The notes: generated by a model not told the origin, from the letters alone. A DNA stretch of 64,000 bases from Agrobacterium larrymoorei (GCF_030819275.1 NZ_JAUTBL010000002.1:188501-252500); one strand, 5' to 3'. Positions 37,058 to 47,177 are shown, counted from the stretch's first letter. Numbers and translations are program-made.

Positions 37058-37278
37058 AGCGCAAAAAGTGCGAAACGATTTCGTGACGACGCCATGTACG
37101 AAACGCGCAGTTACGGTGTGAGGAGCGAATCCATTGGAGCGCGACAATGCTCAACATGTGTTGCGCAGGTGCAGGGTAGCTCAGTCAAAGCATGGGCTTT
37201 ATGGCTCATCGGAGAAAACAAAAAAGCTGCGAAACGTCAGAGTCTCGCAGCTTTCATTTTTAGATGCCTGGAAACCGA
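37058..37278. other. Intergenic region with repeat-like remnant and MFS terminator
   Basis: The stretch after the second TadE gene (about 37057-37106) is made of alternating GCGAAA/TTTCGT-type words that resemble degenerate rhizobial intergenic repeats. The rest is without visible genes until the terminator at 37216-37254. Confidence 0.3.
37216..37254 (-). terminator. Terminator of the MFS gene
   Basis: AAAGCTGCGA (37223-37232) pairs with TCGCAGCTTT (37245-37254). On the minus strand the stem is followed by TTTTTTGTTTTC, 25 bases after the MFS stop codon. Confidence 0.85.
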
Positions 37279-38598
37279 TCAGGCGGGCATGTCAAGCTTG
37301 CGGCTGAAGAACAGCGCCACGATGGTGCAGACCGCGCCGGACAGCAGGTAGATGCCGACGGCGAAGAGGCCGAATTCCGAAGAGAAGCCGAGCGCCACGA
37401 GGGGTGCGAAGCCTGCACCGATCAGCCACGAAATATCTGAGGTCAAGGACGCACCGGTGTAGCGATACTCCCGGCTGAAGCGCGACGCCAGCGCGCCGCC
37501 AGCCTGACCGAAGGACAGGCCGAGCAGCGAGAAGCCGATCAAGACGAACAGATAGCGGCCGATATCTCCAGACGCCATCAGGATTGGTGCGATGAAGCTG
37601 AACACGCCGATCAACGACGCGGCAATGACCAGCAGCTTGCGGCGCCCAATACGATCGGCAAGCGCGCCGGACACGACGATCATCCCACCGCCGATGATGG
37701 CGCTGATGAACTGAACGAAGAGAAAGTCCGACAGACGCTGCTGCGTATGCAGAACCACCCAGCTGATCGGAAAGACGGTAACGAGGTGGAACAGTGCGAA
37801 GCTAGCCAGCGGAACGAAGGCGCCGGTGATGACGACGCGCGACTGGCTGCGCAGCATCTCGAACATCGGCTTCGGCTCCAGTTCATGCTGGGCCAGCATG
37901 GCCTGGAATTCCGGCGTCACGATCATGCGAAGGCGGGCAAACAGTGCCAGAACATTCAGTGCCAGAGCGACGAAGAATGGGAAGCGCCACCCCCAGGCAA
38001 GAAACTCAGGGTTGGAAAGCTGGGTCACGAAGATGATGAAGAAGGCGCTGGCGAGACCAAAGCCCATGGCAGCACCGATCTGCGGCATCATCGCATACCA
38101 GCCGCGCTGCTTTTCAGGTGCGTTCATGGCCAGAAGCGAGACCAGACCATCCCACGCGCCGCCAAGACCGAGACCCTGACCGATGCGGAAGACGGCAAGC
38201 AGGATCGGCGCCATGATACCGACGTCACCATAAGAGGGCAGGAAACTGATCGCCATCGTCGATCCACAGAGTGTGAAGAGGGCGGCAGTCAACTTGACGG
38301 CACGACCGAACTTGCGGTCGATCTGCAGGAAGATGAGGGAACCGATCGGTCGCGCAATGAAGGCGAGCGAGAACACGGCGAAGGAATAGAGCGTCGCGGT
38401 CAGCGGATCCGCAAACGAAAAGAAGACGTAGGGAAACACCAGAACAGACGCGATCGCATAGACAAAAAAGTCGAAAAATTCAGTCATTCTCGCGAGAATG
38501 ACAGCCATCGTGATGCGGTCCGGATCGACGGCTACGGGAGCCTGGCTCGATGGGGCGTCGGAGGCCGGAAACGTTGAGGCCGTGTCGGTATAGCTCAT
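37279..38598 (-). CDS. MFS transporter (metabolite:proton symporter type)
   Basis: A 439-residue major facilitator with about twelve helices. The loop 2-3 area RPIGSLIFLQIDRKFGRAVKL (as RPIGSLIF and DRKFGRAVK, about residues 85-105) and the helix 4-5 motif FRIGQGLGLGGAWDG match the ProP/KgtP/ShiA subfamily, which carries organic acids, betaines or shikimate. A second GALADRIGRRKLLV motif sits in the C-half. The ATG at 38598 has GGAGGG nine bases upstream. Substrate unknown. It is divergent from the cyo operon and has an 8-bp inverted repeat in its leader. Confidence 0.85.
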   Translation of the reverse strand: MSYTDTASTFPASDAPSSQAPVAVDPDRITMAVILARMTEFFDFFVYAIASVLVFPYVFFSFADPLTATLYSFAVFSLAFIARPIGSLIFLQIDRKFGRAVKLTAALFTLCGSTMAISFLPSYGDVGIMAPILLAVFRIGQGLGLGGAWDGLVSLLAMNAPEKQRGWYAMMPQIGAAMGFGLASAFFIIFVTQLSNPEFLAWGWRFPFFVALALNVLALFARLRMIVTPEFQAMLAQHELEPKPMFEMLRSQSRVVITGAFVPLASFALFHLVTVFPISWVVLHTQQRLSDFLFVQFISAIIGGGMIVVSGALADRIGRRKLLVIAASLIGVFSFIAPILMASGDIGRYLFVLIGFSLLGLSFGQAGGALASRFSREYRYTGASLTSDISWLIGAGFAPLVALGFSSEFGLFAVGIYLLSGAVCTIVALFFSRKLDMPA

Positions 38599-38631
38599 AA
38601 TAGTCCCTCCTGCATATTGCGAACCATGTCC

Positions 38632-38664
38632 GTAACGCACGCGGCTCCTCATCCGTTGCGTTAC
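38632..38664. promoter_or_regulatory. Inverted repeat in the MFS gene leader
   Basis: GTAACGCA (38632-38639) and TGCGTTAC (38657-38664) are perfect inverted copies separated by 17 bases, 33 bases before the MFS start codon. It could be an operator or an mRNA hairpin. Confidence 0.4.
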
Positions 38665-38890
38665 ATGCGACCGATTGTCACACACGCTAATGCACCCGTC
38701 AAACGGAATTGCCTGAAATTGCTTGCCGATGGGGCTCTGTTTGGAGTAACTGCTGGATACAGGAAAACTGCTTCGACCAGCTGTCATTGCTGCAGTGCAA
38801 AAGGCCGCTGCACCGCGACAAAATTACACATTTATTAAATGACATTTGGCAACTAATCCCGGTCCATACCGAATAATCGAGTAGAAGAAC

Positions 38891-39991
38891 GTGCGCACGA
38901 TCAAGAAACTTACCGCGGCCCTTGGGGGCCTGTCGTCGTTGCTGCTGCTCAGCGGCTGCAACCTCGTCGTCATGAACCCTTCCGGTGACGTCGCCCGCCA
39001 GCAGGCCGATCTGATCATCACTGCGACGGTTCTCATGCTGTTGATCATCGTTCCGGTCCTCGCGCTGACAATCTTCTTCGCCTGGAAGTATCGCGCGGCC
39101 GCCAAGGCGACCGATTACGATCCCGAGTGGCACCACTCCACCCGTCTGGAAATGGTCATCTGGTCTGCCCCGGTCGCCATCATCCTGATGCTTGGCACCG
39201 TTACGTGGATCGCCACCCACCGTCTCGATCCCTATCGCCCACTCGATCGTATCGATGAGGCCAGGGAAGTGACGGAAGCGGTCAAGCCGCTGACGGTCGA
39301 AGTGGTTGCCATGGATTGGAAGTGGCTGTTCTTCTATCCGGAACTCGGCATCGGCAGCGTCAATGAATTTGCCGCCCCCGTCGACGTTCCGATCAACTTC
39401 AAGATCACCGGCACGACGGCGATGAACTCCTTTTTCGTGCCAGCCCTTGCCGGTCAGATCTATGCCATGGGTGGCATGCAGACCAAGCTGCACGCCGTCA
39501 TCAACCGCGAAGGCGTCTATGACGGCTTTTCGGCAAACTTCTCCGGCCCCGGCTTCTCGTGGATGCGCTTTAAGTTCCACGGCGTGAGCCAGCAAGGCTT
39601 CGACCAGTGGGTCGCCAAGGTCAAGGAAGGCGGCAAGCCTTTCGGCCGCATGGAATACCTGGAACTGGCCAAGCCGAGCGAACGCAATCCGGTGGAATAC
39701 TTTGCCAATGTCGATCCTCAGCTTTATGACGCGATCCTCAATCGCTGCGTCGAGCCGAACAAGCTGTGCATGCGCGACATGATGCATGTCGATGCCAATG
39801 GCGGCGGCGGCAAGGAAGGCATCGATATAGCCAAGGCGCTGAACTCCGTTGTCTGCACCCCGCTTTCGCCCTACGGCGTGGCCACTGGCCCGGGCTCCAT
39901 GCCTGCTGCCATCGAAGGCCAGACCTTTGAGCCTGCTGCGCTCCCGCAGGTCAAGGCGGAAGCCACGGCGTCTCCGGGCAAAGCCGGCTGA
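38891..39991 (+). CDS. cyoA: Cytochrome bo-type ubiquinol oxidase subunit II
   Basis: A 366-residue lipoprotein subunit. It starts at GTG; the signal ends in a lipobox LLLLSGCN (Cys near residue 24). Two helices follow (ADLIITATVLMLLIIVPVLA and MVIWSAPVAIILMLGTVTW), then a cupredoxin domain with WKWLFFYPELGIGSVNEF. The CuA cysteine pair of cytochrome c oxidases is absent, as expected for a quinol oxidase. First gene of cyoABCD-SURF1. Confidence 0.94.
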   Translation: MRTIKKLTAALGGLSSLLLLSGCNLVVMNPSGDVARQQADLIITATVLMLLIIVPVLALTIFFAWKYRAAAKATDYDPEWHHSTRLEMVIWSAPVAIILMLGTVTWIATHRLDPYRPLDRIDEAREVTEAVKPLTVEVVAMDWKWLFFYPELGIGSVNEFAAPVDVPINFKITGTTAMNSFFVPALAGQIYAMGGMQTKLHAVINREGVYDGFSANFSGPGFSWMRFKFHGVSQQGFDQWVAKVKEGGKPFGRMEYLELAKPSERNPVEYFANVDPQLYDAILNRCVEPNKLCMRDMMHVDANGGGGKEGIDIAKALNSVVCTPLSPYGVATGPGSMPAAIEGQTFEPAALPQVKAEATASPGKAG

Positions 39992-40055
39992 AATTGAAAC
40001 GATTGTCTGCAGCGCGTTTTCGCGCTGCCCTTAAGGTTTGAAGCAAGAGGCTAAA

Positions 40056-42059
40056 ATGGTCGCCACCACCGATCAAACGTCGTTCCTGTTCGGGAAGCTG
40101 ACGTTGGAATCCATCCCGTACCACGAGCCGATCCTCGTCGTCACCTTTATCGGGGTGGCTATCGGGGCCATCGCCGTCCTCGGTCTCACGACCTATTTCC
40201 GACTCTGGGGTTATCTCTGGAGAGAATGGTTCACGTCGATCGACCACAAGAAGATCGGTATCATGTATATCGTCCTCGCGATCGTCATGCTCCTGCGTGG
40301 CTTCGCTGATGCTGTCTTGATGCGTACCCAGCAGGCGATCGCCTCTGGCGGTTCGGAAGGCTACCTGCCACCGCATCACTACGACCAGATCTTTACCGCG
40401 CATGGCGTCATCATGATCTTCTTCATGGCCATGCCGATGATCACCGGTCTGATGAACTATGTCGTGCCGCTGCAGATCGGCGCGCGCGACGTGTCTTTCC
40501 CCTTCCTCAACAACTTCTCCTTCTGGATGACGACTGCCGGCGCCGTGATCACCATGATCTCGCTCTTTATCGGCGAATACGCCCAGACCGGCTGGCTCGC
40601 TTATCCGCCTCTGTCCGGAATTGAGGGAAGTCCGAATGTCGGCGTCGATTACTATATCTGGGGACTTCAGGTTGCCGGGGTGGGGACGACCTTGTCGGGT
40701 ATCAACCTGATCGTCACCATCATCAAGATGCGCGCGCCGGGCATGACCATGATGCGCCTGCCGATCTTCGTCTGGACGTCGCTGTGTTCGAACATCCTGA
40801 TCGTGGCATCCTTCCCGATCCTGACCGGCACGCTTGCCCTTCTGACGCTTGACCGTTATCTCGGCATGAACTTCTTCACCAATGACCTTGGTGGCAATCC
40901 GATGATGTATGTGAACCTCATCTGGATCTGGGGTCACCCTGAAGTTTACATCCTGGTTCTGCCGGCCTTCGGCATTTTCTCGGAAATCGTCTCGACCTTC
41001 TCCCAGAAGCGCCTCTTCGGCTACACCTCGATGGTTTACGCGACTGCCGTCATCACCATTCTGGCCTATGTCGTGTGGCTGCATCACTTCTTCACCATGG
41101 GTTCCGGTGCCAGCGTCAACGCCTTCTTCGGCATCACGACGATGATCATCTCGATCCCGACGGGCGCGAAGATCTTCAACTGGCTCTTCACCATGTATAA
41201 GGGTCGCATCAAGTTCGATGTCCCGATGTTGTGGGCGGTCGGCTTTATGATCACCTTCGTCATCGGCGGTATGACCGGCGTTCTGCTCGCCGTTCCTCCG
41301 GCAGACTTCGTGCTGCACAACTCGCTCTTCCTGATCGCTCACTTCCACAACACGATCATCGGCGGCGTTGTCTTCGGTGTTCTGGCCGGTATCGTCTACT
41401 GGTTCCCCAAGGCCTTCGGCTTCCGTCTCGATCCGTTCTGGGGCAAGATGTCCTTCTGGTGCTGGTTTGTTGGCTTCTATATCGCCTTCATGCCGCTCTA
41501 CATTCTCGGTCTGATGGGTGTAACGCGTCGACTCAGCCAGTTTGAGGATACGTCCCTGCAGATCTGGTTCGTCATCGCCGCCATTGGCGCTGCCACGATC
41601 GGTGTCGGCATCGCCTCCTTCCTGCTGTCGATCGTCGTCGGCTTCCTGAAGCGCGAAAAGCTTCGTGACGTCACCGGTGACCCCTATGACGGCCGCACGC
41701 TGGAGTGGTCGACCTCGTCTCCGCCGCCTGCCTATAACTTCGCCTTCACGCCGGTCGTGCATGATGTCGATGCCTGGGCGGATATGAAGAAGCATGGCGC
41801 GGAGCGTCCGGTGGATGGCTTCATTCCGATCCACATGCCGAAGAACACCGGCACGGGCGTTATCCTCAGCGCCATCAGCGTCGCCCTCGGCTTCGGTCTG
41901 GTGTGGCATATCTGGTGGCTTGCCGCCGCAAGCTTGCTCGCGATCATCGCGGTCTCGATTGCCCACACCTTCAACTACAATCGCGACTACTACATTCCGG
42001 AAACGGATGTGGCGGAAGTCGAAGCAGCGCGCACGAAGCTGCTGGCAACTCAGGCGTAA
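40056..42059 (+). CDS. cyoB: Cytochrome bo-type ubiquinol oxidase subunit I
   Basis: A 667-residue heme-copper oxidase core subunit with about 15 helices. The low-spin heme ligand region is [19 protein letters not shown], the Cu-B site and cross-linked His-Tyr lie in [20 protein letters not shown], the HH pair is in WLHHFFTMG and the heme ligands of helix X are in [11 protein letters not shown]. The N-terminal extension with [12 protein letters not shown] matches CyoB. I use the ATG at 40056, with AAGAGG upstream, over an in-frame TTG 18 bases earlier. Reduces oxygen and pumps protons. Confidence 0.96.
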   Translation: MVATTDQTSFLFGKLTLESIPYHEPILVVTFIGVAIGAIAVLGLTTYFRLWGYLWREWFTSIDHKKIGIMYIVLAIVMLLRGFADAVLMRTQQAIASGGSEGYLPPHHYDQIFTAHGVIMIFFMAMPMITGLMNYVVPLQIGARDVSFPFLNNFSFWMTTAGAVITMISLFIGEYAQTGWLAYPPLSGIEGSPNVGVDYYIWGLQVAGVGTTLSGINLIVTIIKMRAPGMTMMRLPIFVWTSLCSNILIVASFPILTGTLALLTLDRYLGMNFFTNDLGGNPMMYVNLIWIWGHPEVYILVLPAFGIFSEIVSTFSQKRLFGYTSMVYATAVITILAYVVWLHHFFTMGSGASVNAFFGITTMIISIPTGAKIFNWLFTMYKGRIKFDVPMLWAVGFMITFVIGGMTGVLLAVPPADFVLHNSLFLIAHFHNTIIGGVVFGVLAGIVYWFPKAFGFRLDPFWGKMSFWCWFVGFYIAFMPLYILGLMGVTRRLSQFEDTSLQIWFVIAAIGAATIGVGIASFLLSIVVGFLKREKLRDVTGDPYDGRTLEWSTSSPPPAYNFAFTPVVHDVDAWADMKKHGAERPVDGFIPIHMPKNTGTGVILSAISVALGFGLVWHIWWLAAASLLAIIAVSIAHTFNYNRDYYIPETDVAEVEAARTKLLATQA

Positions 42060-42062
42060 CTC

Positions 42063-42689
42063 ATGTCTCAAGCACCCGCACAGACCGCCGACAGCGCGGA
42101 AAAGCCGGTCTTCTACCTGAAGGAAGACCATCATACGGAAAACGGCACGGCGCTCGGTTTCTGGCTCTATCTGATGAGCGACTGCCTGATCTTCGCAACG
42201 CTCTTCGCCACCTACGCCGTTGTCGGCCGCAGCTATGCGGCCGGTCCCTCCGGTGCTGATCTTTTCGATCTGAAGCTGGTCGCCATCAACACCGGCTTCC
42301 TGCTCTTCTCGTCCATCACCTATGGCTTTGCCATGCTGGAAGCGCAGAAGAAGAAGGTCAATTCGACGCTGCTCTGGCTCGCCATCACCGGCGTCTTCGG
42401 CCTCTGCTTCCTCGGTCTCGAACTCTATGAGTTCCATCACCTGATCGAAGAAGGTGCCGGCCCGCATCGCTCGGCTTTCCTGTCCGCCTTCTTCGCGCTG
42501 GTCGGCACTCACGGTCTGCACGTCACCTTCGGCGTGATCTGGCTGGTAACGCTGATGGTGCAGGTGAAGAAGTTCGGCCTGCATGCGGACAACATGCGCC
42601 GCCTGACGTGCCTTTCGATGTTCTGGCACTTCCTCGATGTCGTCTGGATCGGCGTCTTTTCCTTCGTCTATCTGGTTGGAGTTCTGTGA
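42063..42689 (+). CDS. cyoC: Cytochrome bo-type ubiquinol oxidase subunit III
   Basis: A 208-residue subunit with five helices, matching CyoC length. GTALGFWLYLMSDCLIFATLF (as LGFWLYLMSDCLIF, about residues 31-44) and GTHGLHVTFGVIWL are the family signatures. It starts three bases after cyoB and overlaps the cyoD start by one base. Confidence 0.95.
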   Translation: MSQAPAQTADSAEKPVFYLKEDHHTENGTALGFWLYLMSDCLIFATLFATYAVVGRSYAAGPSGADLFDLKLVAINTGFLLFSSITYGFAMLEAQKKKVNSTLLWLAITGVFGLCFLGLELYEFHHLIEEGAGPHRSAFLSAFFALVGTHGLHVTFGVIWLVTLMVQVKKFGLHADNMRRLTCLSMFWHFLDVVWIGVFSFVYLVGVL

Positions 42690-43105
42690 TGAGTTCGAAC
42701 ACGCATTCACACGACCACGCGCATGGTCATGCCCATTCTCATGGGGACGATCATCACCATGAAAGCGGCGAGGATCACGGCTCCTTCAAGAGCTACATGA
42801 TCGGCTTCATCCTGTCGGTCATCCTCACCGCCATTCCGTTCTGGCTGGTGATGGGCAATGTTCTGGAAAACCGCACCGCCACCGTGATCATCATCATGGT
42901 GTTCGCTGTCATCCAGGTCTTTGTGCATATGATCTACTTCCTGCACATGAACACCAAGTCGCAAGGCGGCTGGACCTTCATGTCGCTGCTCTTCACGTTG
43001 GTCGTCGTCATGATCGCGCTCGTTGGCTCGCTCTGGGTCATGTACAACATGAACAAGAACATGATGCCGACCATGACGATGGAACAGATGAAGAATCTGC
43101 CCTGA
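42689..43105 (+). CDS. cyoD: Cytochrome bo-type ubiquinol oxidase subunit IV with His-rich N-terminus
   Basis: A 138-residue small membrane subunit with three helices (IGFILSVILTAIPFWLVMG, ATVIIIMVFAVIQVFVHMIY and a third near 95-118). The first 30 residues are unusually rich in histidine: eleven His, alternating with small or acidic residues (THSHDHAHGHAHSHG followed by DDHHH). E. coli CyoD has only a few His there. The ATG overlaps the cyoC stop. Confidence 0.93.
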   Translation: MSSNTHSHDHAHGHAHSHGDDHHHESGEDHGSFKSYMIGFILSVILTAIPFWLVMGNVLENRTATVIIIMVFAVIQVFVHMIYFLHMNTKSQGGWTFMSLLFTLVVVMIALVGSLWVMYNMNKNMMPTMTMEQMKNLP

Positions 43106-43126
43106 CGTTTGGGTTCACCGATCAGG

Positions 43127-43149
43127 TCCGCGCCTGGATAAGGCGCGGA
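43127..43149 (+). terminator. Hairpin after cyoD
   Basis: TCCGCGCC (43127-43134) pairs with GGCGCGGA (43142-43149) 21 bases after the cyoD stop. No T run follows, so it is more likely a processing or stabilising hairpin, or a weak terminator before the SURF1 gene. Confidence 0.45.
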
Positions 43150-43170
43150 TCATCCCTCCGAGAGAACATT

Positions 43171-43206
43171 TAACCCCATGAATCGGAGAGCGGATTCATG
43201 GGGTTA
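43171..43206. repeat. Perfect palindrome with 14-base arms between cyoD and SURF1
   Basis: TAACCCCATGAATC (43171-43184) and GATTCATGGGGTTA (43193-43206) are exact inverted copies around an eight-base centre GGAGAGCG. Each arm holds a GANTC methylation site. No T run follows. It lies 35 bases before the chosen SURF1 start and overlaps an alternative upstream ATG at 43206. Confidence 0.75.
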
Positions 43207-43241
43207 TGTGTTTGAGCATGATGCTCTTGAGGACTACCCCA

Positions 43242-44015
43242 ATGCAGACCACCGCCAGAAAAGGCATACGCCCCGCAGCCGTCGTCGTCATTTTGATGAC
43301 CGTCATTCTCACCGGTCTGTTGCTGGCGCTTGGGACATGGCAGGTGAAGCGGCTTTCCTGGAAGCTCGACCTCATTCACCAAGTGGAGGAGAGGGCGCAT
43401 GCGGCACCCGTTGACGCACCGCCGCCATCCGAATGGGGATCGCTGACCGATCCCGCAACCTATGAATACCGCCGTGTGAAGCTCACGGGTATCTTCCGCC
43501 ACCAGGATGAGGTGCAGGTCTATACGGTGTCCGATCTCGGACCGGGCTATTGGGTGCTGACGCCGCTGCAACGCGATGACGGCTCACTGGTCGTCATCAA
43601 CCGCGGCTTTGTACCGAGCGATAAGCGTGATCCTTCGACCCGTCTCGCCGGCGAGTTGCCGGCCCGCGTGGAGGTGATCGGCCTCATGCGGGCACCGGAG
43701 ACAGGCGGACTCTTCCTGCGCACGAATGATCCTGCGAACAATCGCTGGTACTCCCGCAACATCGCGCAGATTGCGGAAGCCAAATCACTCGGCACCGTAG
43801 CGCCTTTCTATGTCGATGCCGACGCAACGCCCAATCCCGGCGGCTTGCCGATCGGCGGCAAGACCATGCTTGTCTTTCCCAACAACCATCTTTCCTACGC
43901 GATCACCTGGTATATCCTGGCTGCGATGACGGTTGCCGCCGGCTGGTACGTCGCACGCAACCTCAATGCGCCCAAGCGACATAAGGACGATAAGACGGGT
44001 GACGCGCGCCAATAA
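43242..44015 (+). CDS. SURF1-family oxidase assembly protein
   Basis: A 257-residue protein with two end helices (AAVVVILMTVILTGLLLALG near residues 12-31; ISYAIT-type WYILAAMTVAAGWYVAR near the C-terminus) enclosing a periplasmic domain, as in all SURF1 proteins. GTWQVKRLSWKLDLI near the first helix and NNHLSYAITWYILA near the last are conserved blocks. SURF1 aids heme insertion into heme-copper oxidases; being last in the cyo operon, this copy probably serves the quinol oxidase. I use the ATG at 43242 (GAGG nine bases upstream); earlier ATGs at 43206, 43218 and 43221 exist. Confidence 0.87.
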   Translation: MQTTARKGIRPAAVVVILMTVILTGLLLALGTWQVKRLSWKLDLIHQVEERAHAAPVDAPPPSEWGSLTDPATYEYRRVKLTGIFRHQDEVQVYTVSDLGPGYWVLTPLQRDDGSLVVINRGFVPSDKRDPSTRLAGELPARVEVIGLMRAPETGGLFLRTNDPANNRWYSRNIAQIAEAKSLGTVAPFYVDADATPNPGGLPIGGKTMLVFPNNHLSYAITWYILAAMTVAAGWYVARNLNAPKRHKDDKTGDARQ

Positions 44016-44096
44016 AGCGTTTCACCTTTTACGCTGCGGTGTTCTATATATCGCCGTTGCAAAGCGACAATCATGTCGCGTCTTTCTTGGTGAAGC

Positions 44097-45317
44097 ATGG
44101 CACGCGCATTTCTGCTCGTTCTCGATTCCTTTGGCGTAGGCGGTGCGCCTGATGCCGAACATTACGGAGACTTAGGGGCCAACACGCTCGGCCATATTGC
44201 CGAATTCTGCGCAGCAGGTGCGGCGGACAAGGCAGGCATGAGATCTGGCCCCCTGAAACTTCCCAATATGTCGGCGCTTGGCCTTTTGGAGATCGCAACG
44301 CTCGCAAGCGGTACGCGCCCGGCCGACATGCCGCCGCCGGAACGCATCTTCGGTCTGCATGGCTGCGCTAACGAAGTTTCCAAGGGCAAGGATACGCCAT
44401 CCGGACATTGGGAAATCGCCGGAACGCCCGTCCGCTTCGAGTGGGGTTACTTCCCCACCGAGGGCGATGCCTTCTCGCCCGAGCTTGTCGACGCGATCTG
44501 TGAGCAAGGCAATCTGCCGGGCATCCTCGGCAACTGTCATGCGTCCGGCACGGATATCATCGCCCGTCTTGGCGAAGAGCATATCCGTACAGGCAAGCCA
44601 ATCTGCTACACGTCGTCGGACTCTGTCTTCCAGATTGCCGCGCACGAGATGTATTTCGGGCTGGAGCGGCTGATCGCGCTTTGCGAAGTGGTCCGCAGGA
44701 TCCTCGATCCGTTGAATATCGGCCGCGTCATCGCACGCCCCTTTATCGGGGAGAGTGCGTCGACATTCGCCCGCACCGGCAATCGGCGTGACTTCTCGGT
44801 TTTGCCGCCGGAGCCGACGCTTCTGGACCGCCTTGTCGAGCGGGACCGCAAGGTTCTCGCAATCGGCAAGATCGGCGATATTTATGCGCATCAGGGCGTG
44901 TCGCGAGTGATCAAGGCCAATGGCAACGACGCCTTGATGGATGCGACGCTCGAGGCCATGGATGAGGCTTTGAATGGTGATCTCGTCTTCACCAACTTCG
45001 TTGATTTCGACATGAATTACGGCCACCGCCGCGATGTTGCAGGCTACGCCGCAGCGCTGGAGGCGTTTGATCAGCGCCTGCCGGAAATTCATCGCAAGAT
45101 GCAGCCAGGAGATGTCGCGATCCTGACGGCCGATCACGGCTGCGATCCGACCTGGCGCGGGACGGATCACACGCGCGAACGCGTGCCGATCATGGCCTTC
45201 GGCCCCGGTTTTCGCGAAAGAAATATTGGTATCCGCTCAAGCTATGCGGATATCGGTGAGAGCATTGCCGCCCACCTCAGCATACCGTCGGGACGGCATG
45301 GCAGGAGTTTTATGTGA
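44097..45317 (+). CDS. deoB: Phosphopentomutase
   Basis: A 406-residue metalloenzyme of the alkaline phosphatase superfamily that interconverts ribose/deoxyribose 1- and 5-phosphate. [13 protein letters not shown] (metal-binding Asp, residues 8-20), [13 protein letters not shown] (phosphorylatable Thr), [14 protein letters not shown] and [20 protein letters not shown] are the family signatures. It overlaps add by four bases. Part of nucleoside salvage with add and upp. Confidence 0.95.
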   Translation: MARAFLLVLDSFGVGGAPDAEHYGDLGANTLGHIAEFCAAGAADKAGMRSGPLKLPNMSALGLLEIATLASGTRPADMPPPERIFGLHGCANEVSKGKDTPSGHWEIAGTPVRFEWGYFPTEGDAFSPELVDAICEQGNLPGILGNCHASGTDIIARLGEEHIRTGKPICYTSSDSVFQIAAHEMYFGLERLIALCEVVRRILDPLNIGRVIARPFIGESASTFARTGNRRDFSVLPPEPTLLDRLVERDRKVLAIGKIGDIYAHQGVSRVIKANGNDALMDATLEAMDEALNGDLVFTNFVDFDMNYGHRRDVAGYAAALEAFDQRLPEIHRKMQPGDVAILTADHGCDPTWRGTDHTRERVPIMAFGPGFRERNIGIRSSYADIGESIAAHLSIPSGRHGRSFM

Positions 45318-46306
45318 CACATCAATTATTGAAAGCTGAAATCCATTGTCATCTGGAGGGTGCCGCACCGCCAGCCCTCGTGCTGGAACAGGCGCACAAA
45401 TACAATGTCGACACCGGCGCATTCCTAAAGGAGGGCGCCTATGTCTGGAATGATTTTGCCGAGTTCATCCGCTGCTATGACAATGTGGCGCAGGTCTTCA
45501 AGACGGAAGAAGACTACGCCGCTCTCGCAGAGGCCTACCTCCTCGAGCTTGCGGGCGAAAATACCGTCTATAGCGAGCTGATCATCTCTCCCGATCACGG
45601 CGATCGTATCGGCCTCGGTGCGGATGCTTATCTCTCCGGTATCGCCGAGGGGATGCGTCGGGCCAAGGAGAAGACCGGAATTGAAGCCCGTATTATCGTT
45701 ACGGGTGAGCGCCATTTCGGCCCGGAGAGTGTCATTGCCGCAGCCGAATATGCTGCACGCGTCCGCCATCCTCTGATTACCGGCTTCAACATGGCAGGCG
45801 AAGAGCGCATGGGGAGAGTGGCCGATTATGCGCGCGCCTTCGACATTGCCCGCGATGCAGGGCTTGGCCTCACCATCCATGCGGGCGAAGTCTGCGGCGC
45901 TTTCAGCGTTGCTGACGCCCTCGATCTGGTTAAGCCGCAACGGATTGGCCATGGGGTTCGCGCCATCGAGGATGCGGCACTCGTTGAGCGTTTGGCGGAG
46001 CTCGGAACGGTCCTTGAGGTTTGCCCCGGCTCCAACATTGCGCTCAGTGTCTATCCGGATTTCGCCAGCCATCCCTTGAAGCGGCTTCGCGATTCCGGCG
46101 TCCGCGTCTGCATCAGCTCGGACGATCCACCGTTCTTTGCCACCTCGCTGGCGCAGGAGTATGAGATCGCGAGGCACGCTTTCGGCTTTTCGGATGCAGA
46201 GATCAACGCTCTGACACGGACGGCGCTCGAGGCTGCTTTCGTCGATGAGGAAACGCGGAGCAGCCTTCTCGCACGCTTCGATGCATCGACGGGCGCTGCT
46301 GCCTGA
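45314..46306 (+). CDS. add: Adenosine deaminase
   Basis: A 330-residue zinc hydrolase turning adenosine (or adenine; relatives vary) into inosine (or hypoxanthine). Metal ligands are in [13 protein letters not shown] (HxH, about residues 9-21), [11 protein letters not shown] (His/Glu near 188) and the catalytic/metal Asp in SSDDPPFF (about 265). [11 protein letters not shown] is present. It starts at GTG overlapping the deoB stop by four bases. Several rhizobial members are annotated Add; adenine deaminase remains the alternative. Confidence 0.9.
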   Translation: MTHQLLKAEIHCHLEGAAPPALVLEQAHKYNVDTGAFLKEGAYVWNDFAEFIRCYDNVAQVFKTEEDYAALAEAYLLELAGENTVYSELIISPDHGDRIGLGADAYLSGIAEGMRRAKEKTGIEARIIVTGERHFGPESVIAAAEYAARVRHPLITGFNMAGEERMGRVADYARAFDIARDAGLGLTIHAGEVCGAFSVADALDLVKPQRIGHGVRAIEDAALVERLAELGTVLEVCPGSNIALSVYPDFASHPLKRLRDSGVRVCISSDDPPFFATSLAQEYEIARHAFGFSDAEINALTRTALEAAFVDEETRSSLLARFDASTGAAA

Positions 46307-46410
46307 TCAAAGGCTGTTGGCGCAAGAGAACCTCACACTTACGGTCTTGCGAAATACCCGCATTTGGTCGAAGAGAACAAAGATAAAAGCAAAAGGAAAG
46401 GCCAGTTTCC

Positions 46411-47040
46411 ATGGACGGCGTAACAGTCATCGATCACCCGCTTGTGCAGCACAAACTCACCTTCATGCGCAAGAAGGAAACATCCACTGCCGGCTTCAGG
46501 CGGTTGCTGCGCGAGATCTCCACGCTGCTATGCTACGAGGTAACACGCGATCTGGACCTCACCTCCGAGACCATCGAAACGCCTTTGGAGACCATTGAGG
46601 CACCGGTGCTGGAAGGCAAGAAGCTTGTGTTCGCTTCGATCCTGCGCGCCGGTAACGGCCTTCTCGAGGGCATGCTGGAACTTGTTCCCTCGGCGCGCGT
46701 GTCTCATATTGGTGTCTATCGCGATCACGATACGCTGGAAGCCGTCGAATATTACTTCAAGGCACCGGAAAGCCTGGATGCGCGCCTGATCATCGTCGTC
46801 GATCCCATGCTCGCAACCGGCAATTCCTCGATCGCTGCTGTCGAAAAGCTGAAAGAGCGTGGCGCGAAAAACATGCGCTTCCTCTGCCTGCTCGCAGCAC
46901 CGGAAGGCATCAAGAACTTCCGCGAGGCCCATCCCGATGTGCCGATCTACACCGCGGCGATCGATCGCAAGCTGAATGAGAAGGGCTATATCGTGCCTGG
47001 CCTCGGCGACGCAGGCGACCGCATGTACGGAACGAAGTAA
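46411..47040 (+). CDS. upp: Uracil phosphoribosyltransferase
   Basis: A 209-residue salvage enzyme that joins uracil to PRPP to make UMP. The PRPP loop is [16 protein letters not shown] (about residues 128-143), and the uracil-binding C-terminus [17 protein letters not shown] is exact for the family. Length matches E. coli Upp (208). It lies 104 bases after add with its own ribosome site (AAAGGAAAGG). Confidence 0.96.
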   Translation: MDGVTVIDHPLVQHKLTFMRKKETSTAGFRRLLREISTLLCYEVTRDLDLTSETIETPLETIEAPVLEGKKLVFASILRAGNGLLEGMLELVPSARVSHIGVYRDHDTLEAVEYYFKAPESLDARLIIVVDPMLATGNSSIAAVEKLKERGAKNMRFLCLLAAPEGIKNFREAHPDVPIYTAAIDRKLNEKGYIVPGLGDAGDRMYGTK

Positions 47041-47071
47041 GCAGCGTCACAGCTTTTCGCTCACAAACGAG

Positions 47072-47107
47072 AAAAGCCCGCCGTCGGAAACGACAGGCGG
47101 GCTTTTT
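47072..47107 (+). terminator. Terminator after upp
   Basis: AGCCCGCC (47075-47082) pairs with GGCGGGCT (47096-47103), with inner GTCG/CGAC pairs, 31 bases after the upp stop and followed by TTTTC. Confidence 0.85.
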
Positions 47108-47177
47108 CAATTGCGAGGCTGTGATGACGCGCGGCTTTTGTAAGGTGCTGGACGCCCGCGCTTCATACAAGGACGAG

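Noticed and set aside
39951..42710. A 919-codon open frame on the minus strand opposite cyoBC
   Set aside because: It is a mirror of the strongly coding cyoB/cyoC genes; its translation is rich in Asp, Glu, Arg and His with no family features, as expected for the antisense frame of a G+C-rich membrane protein gene.
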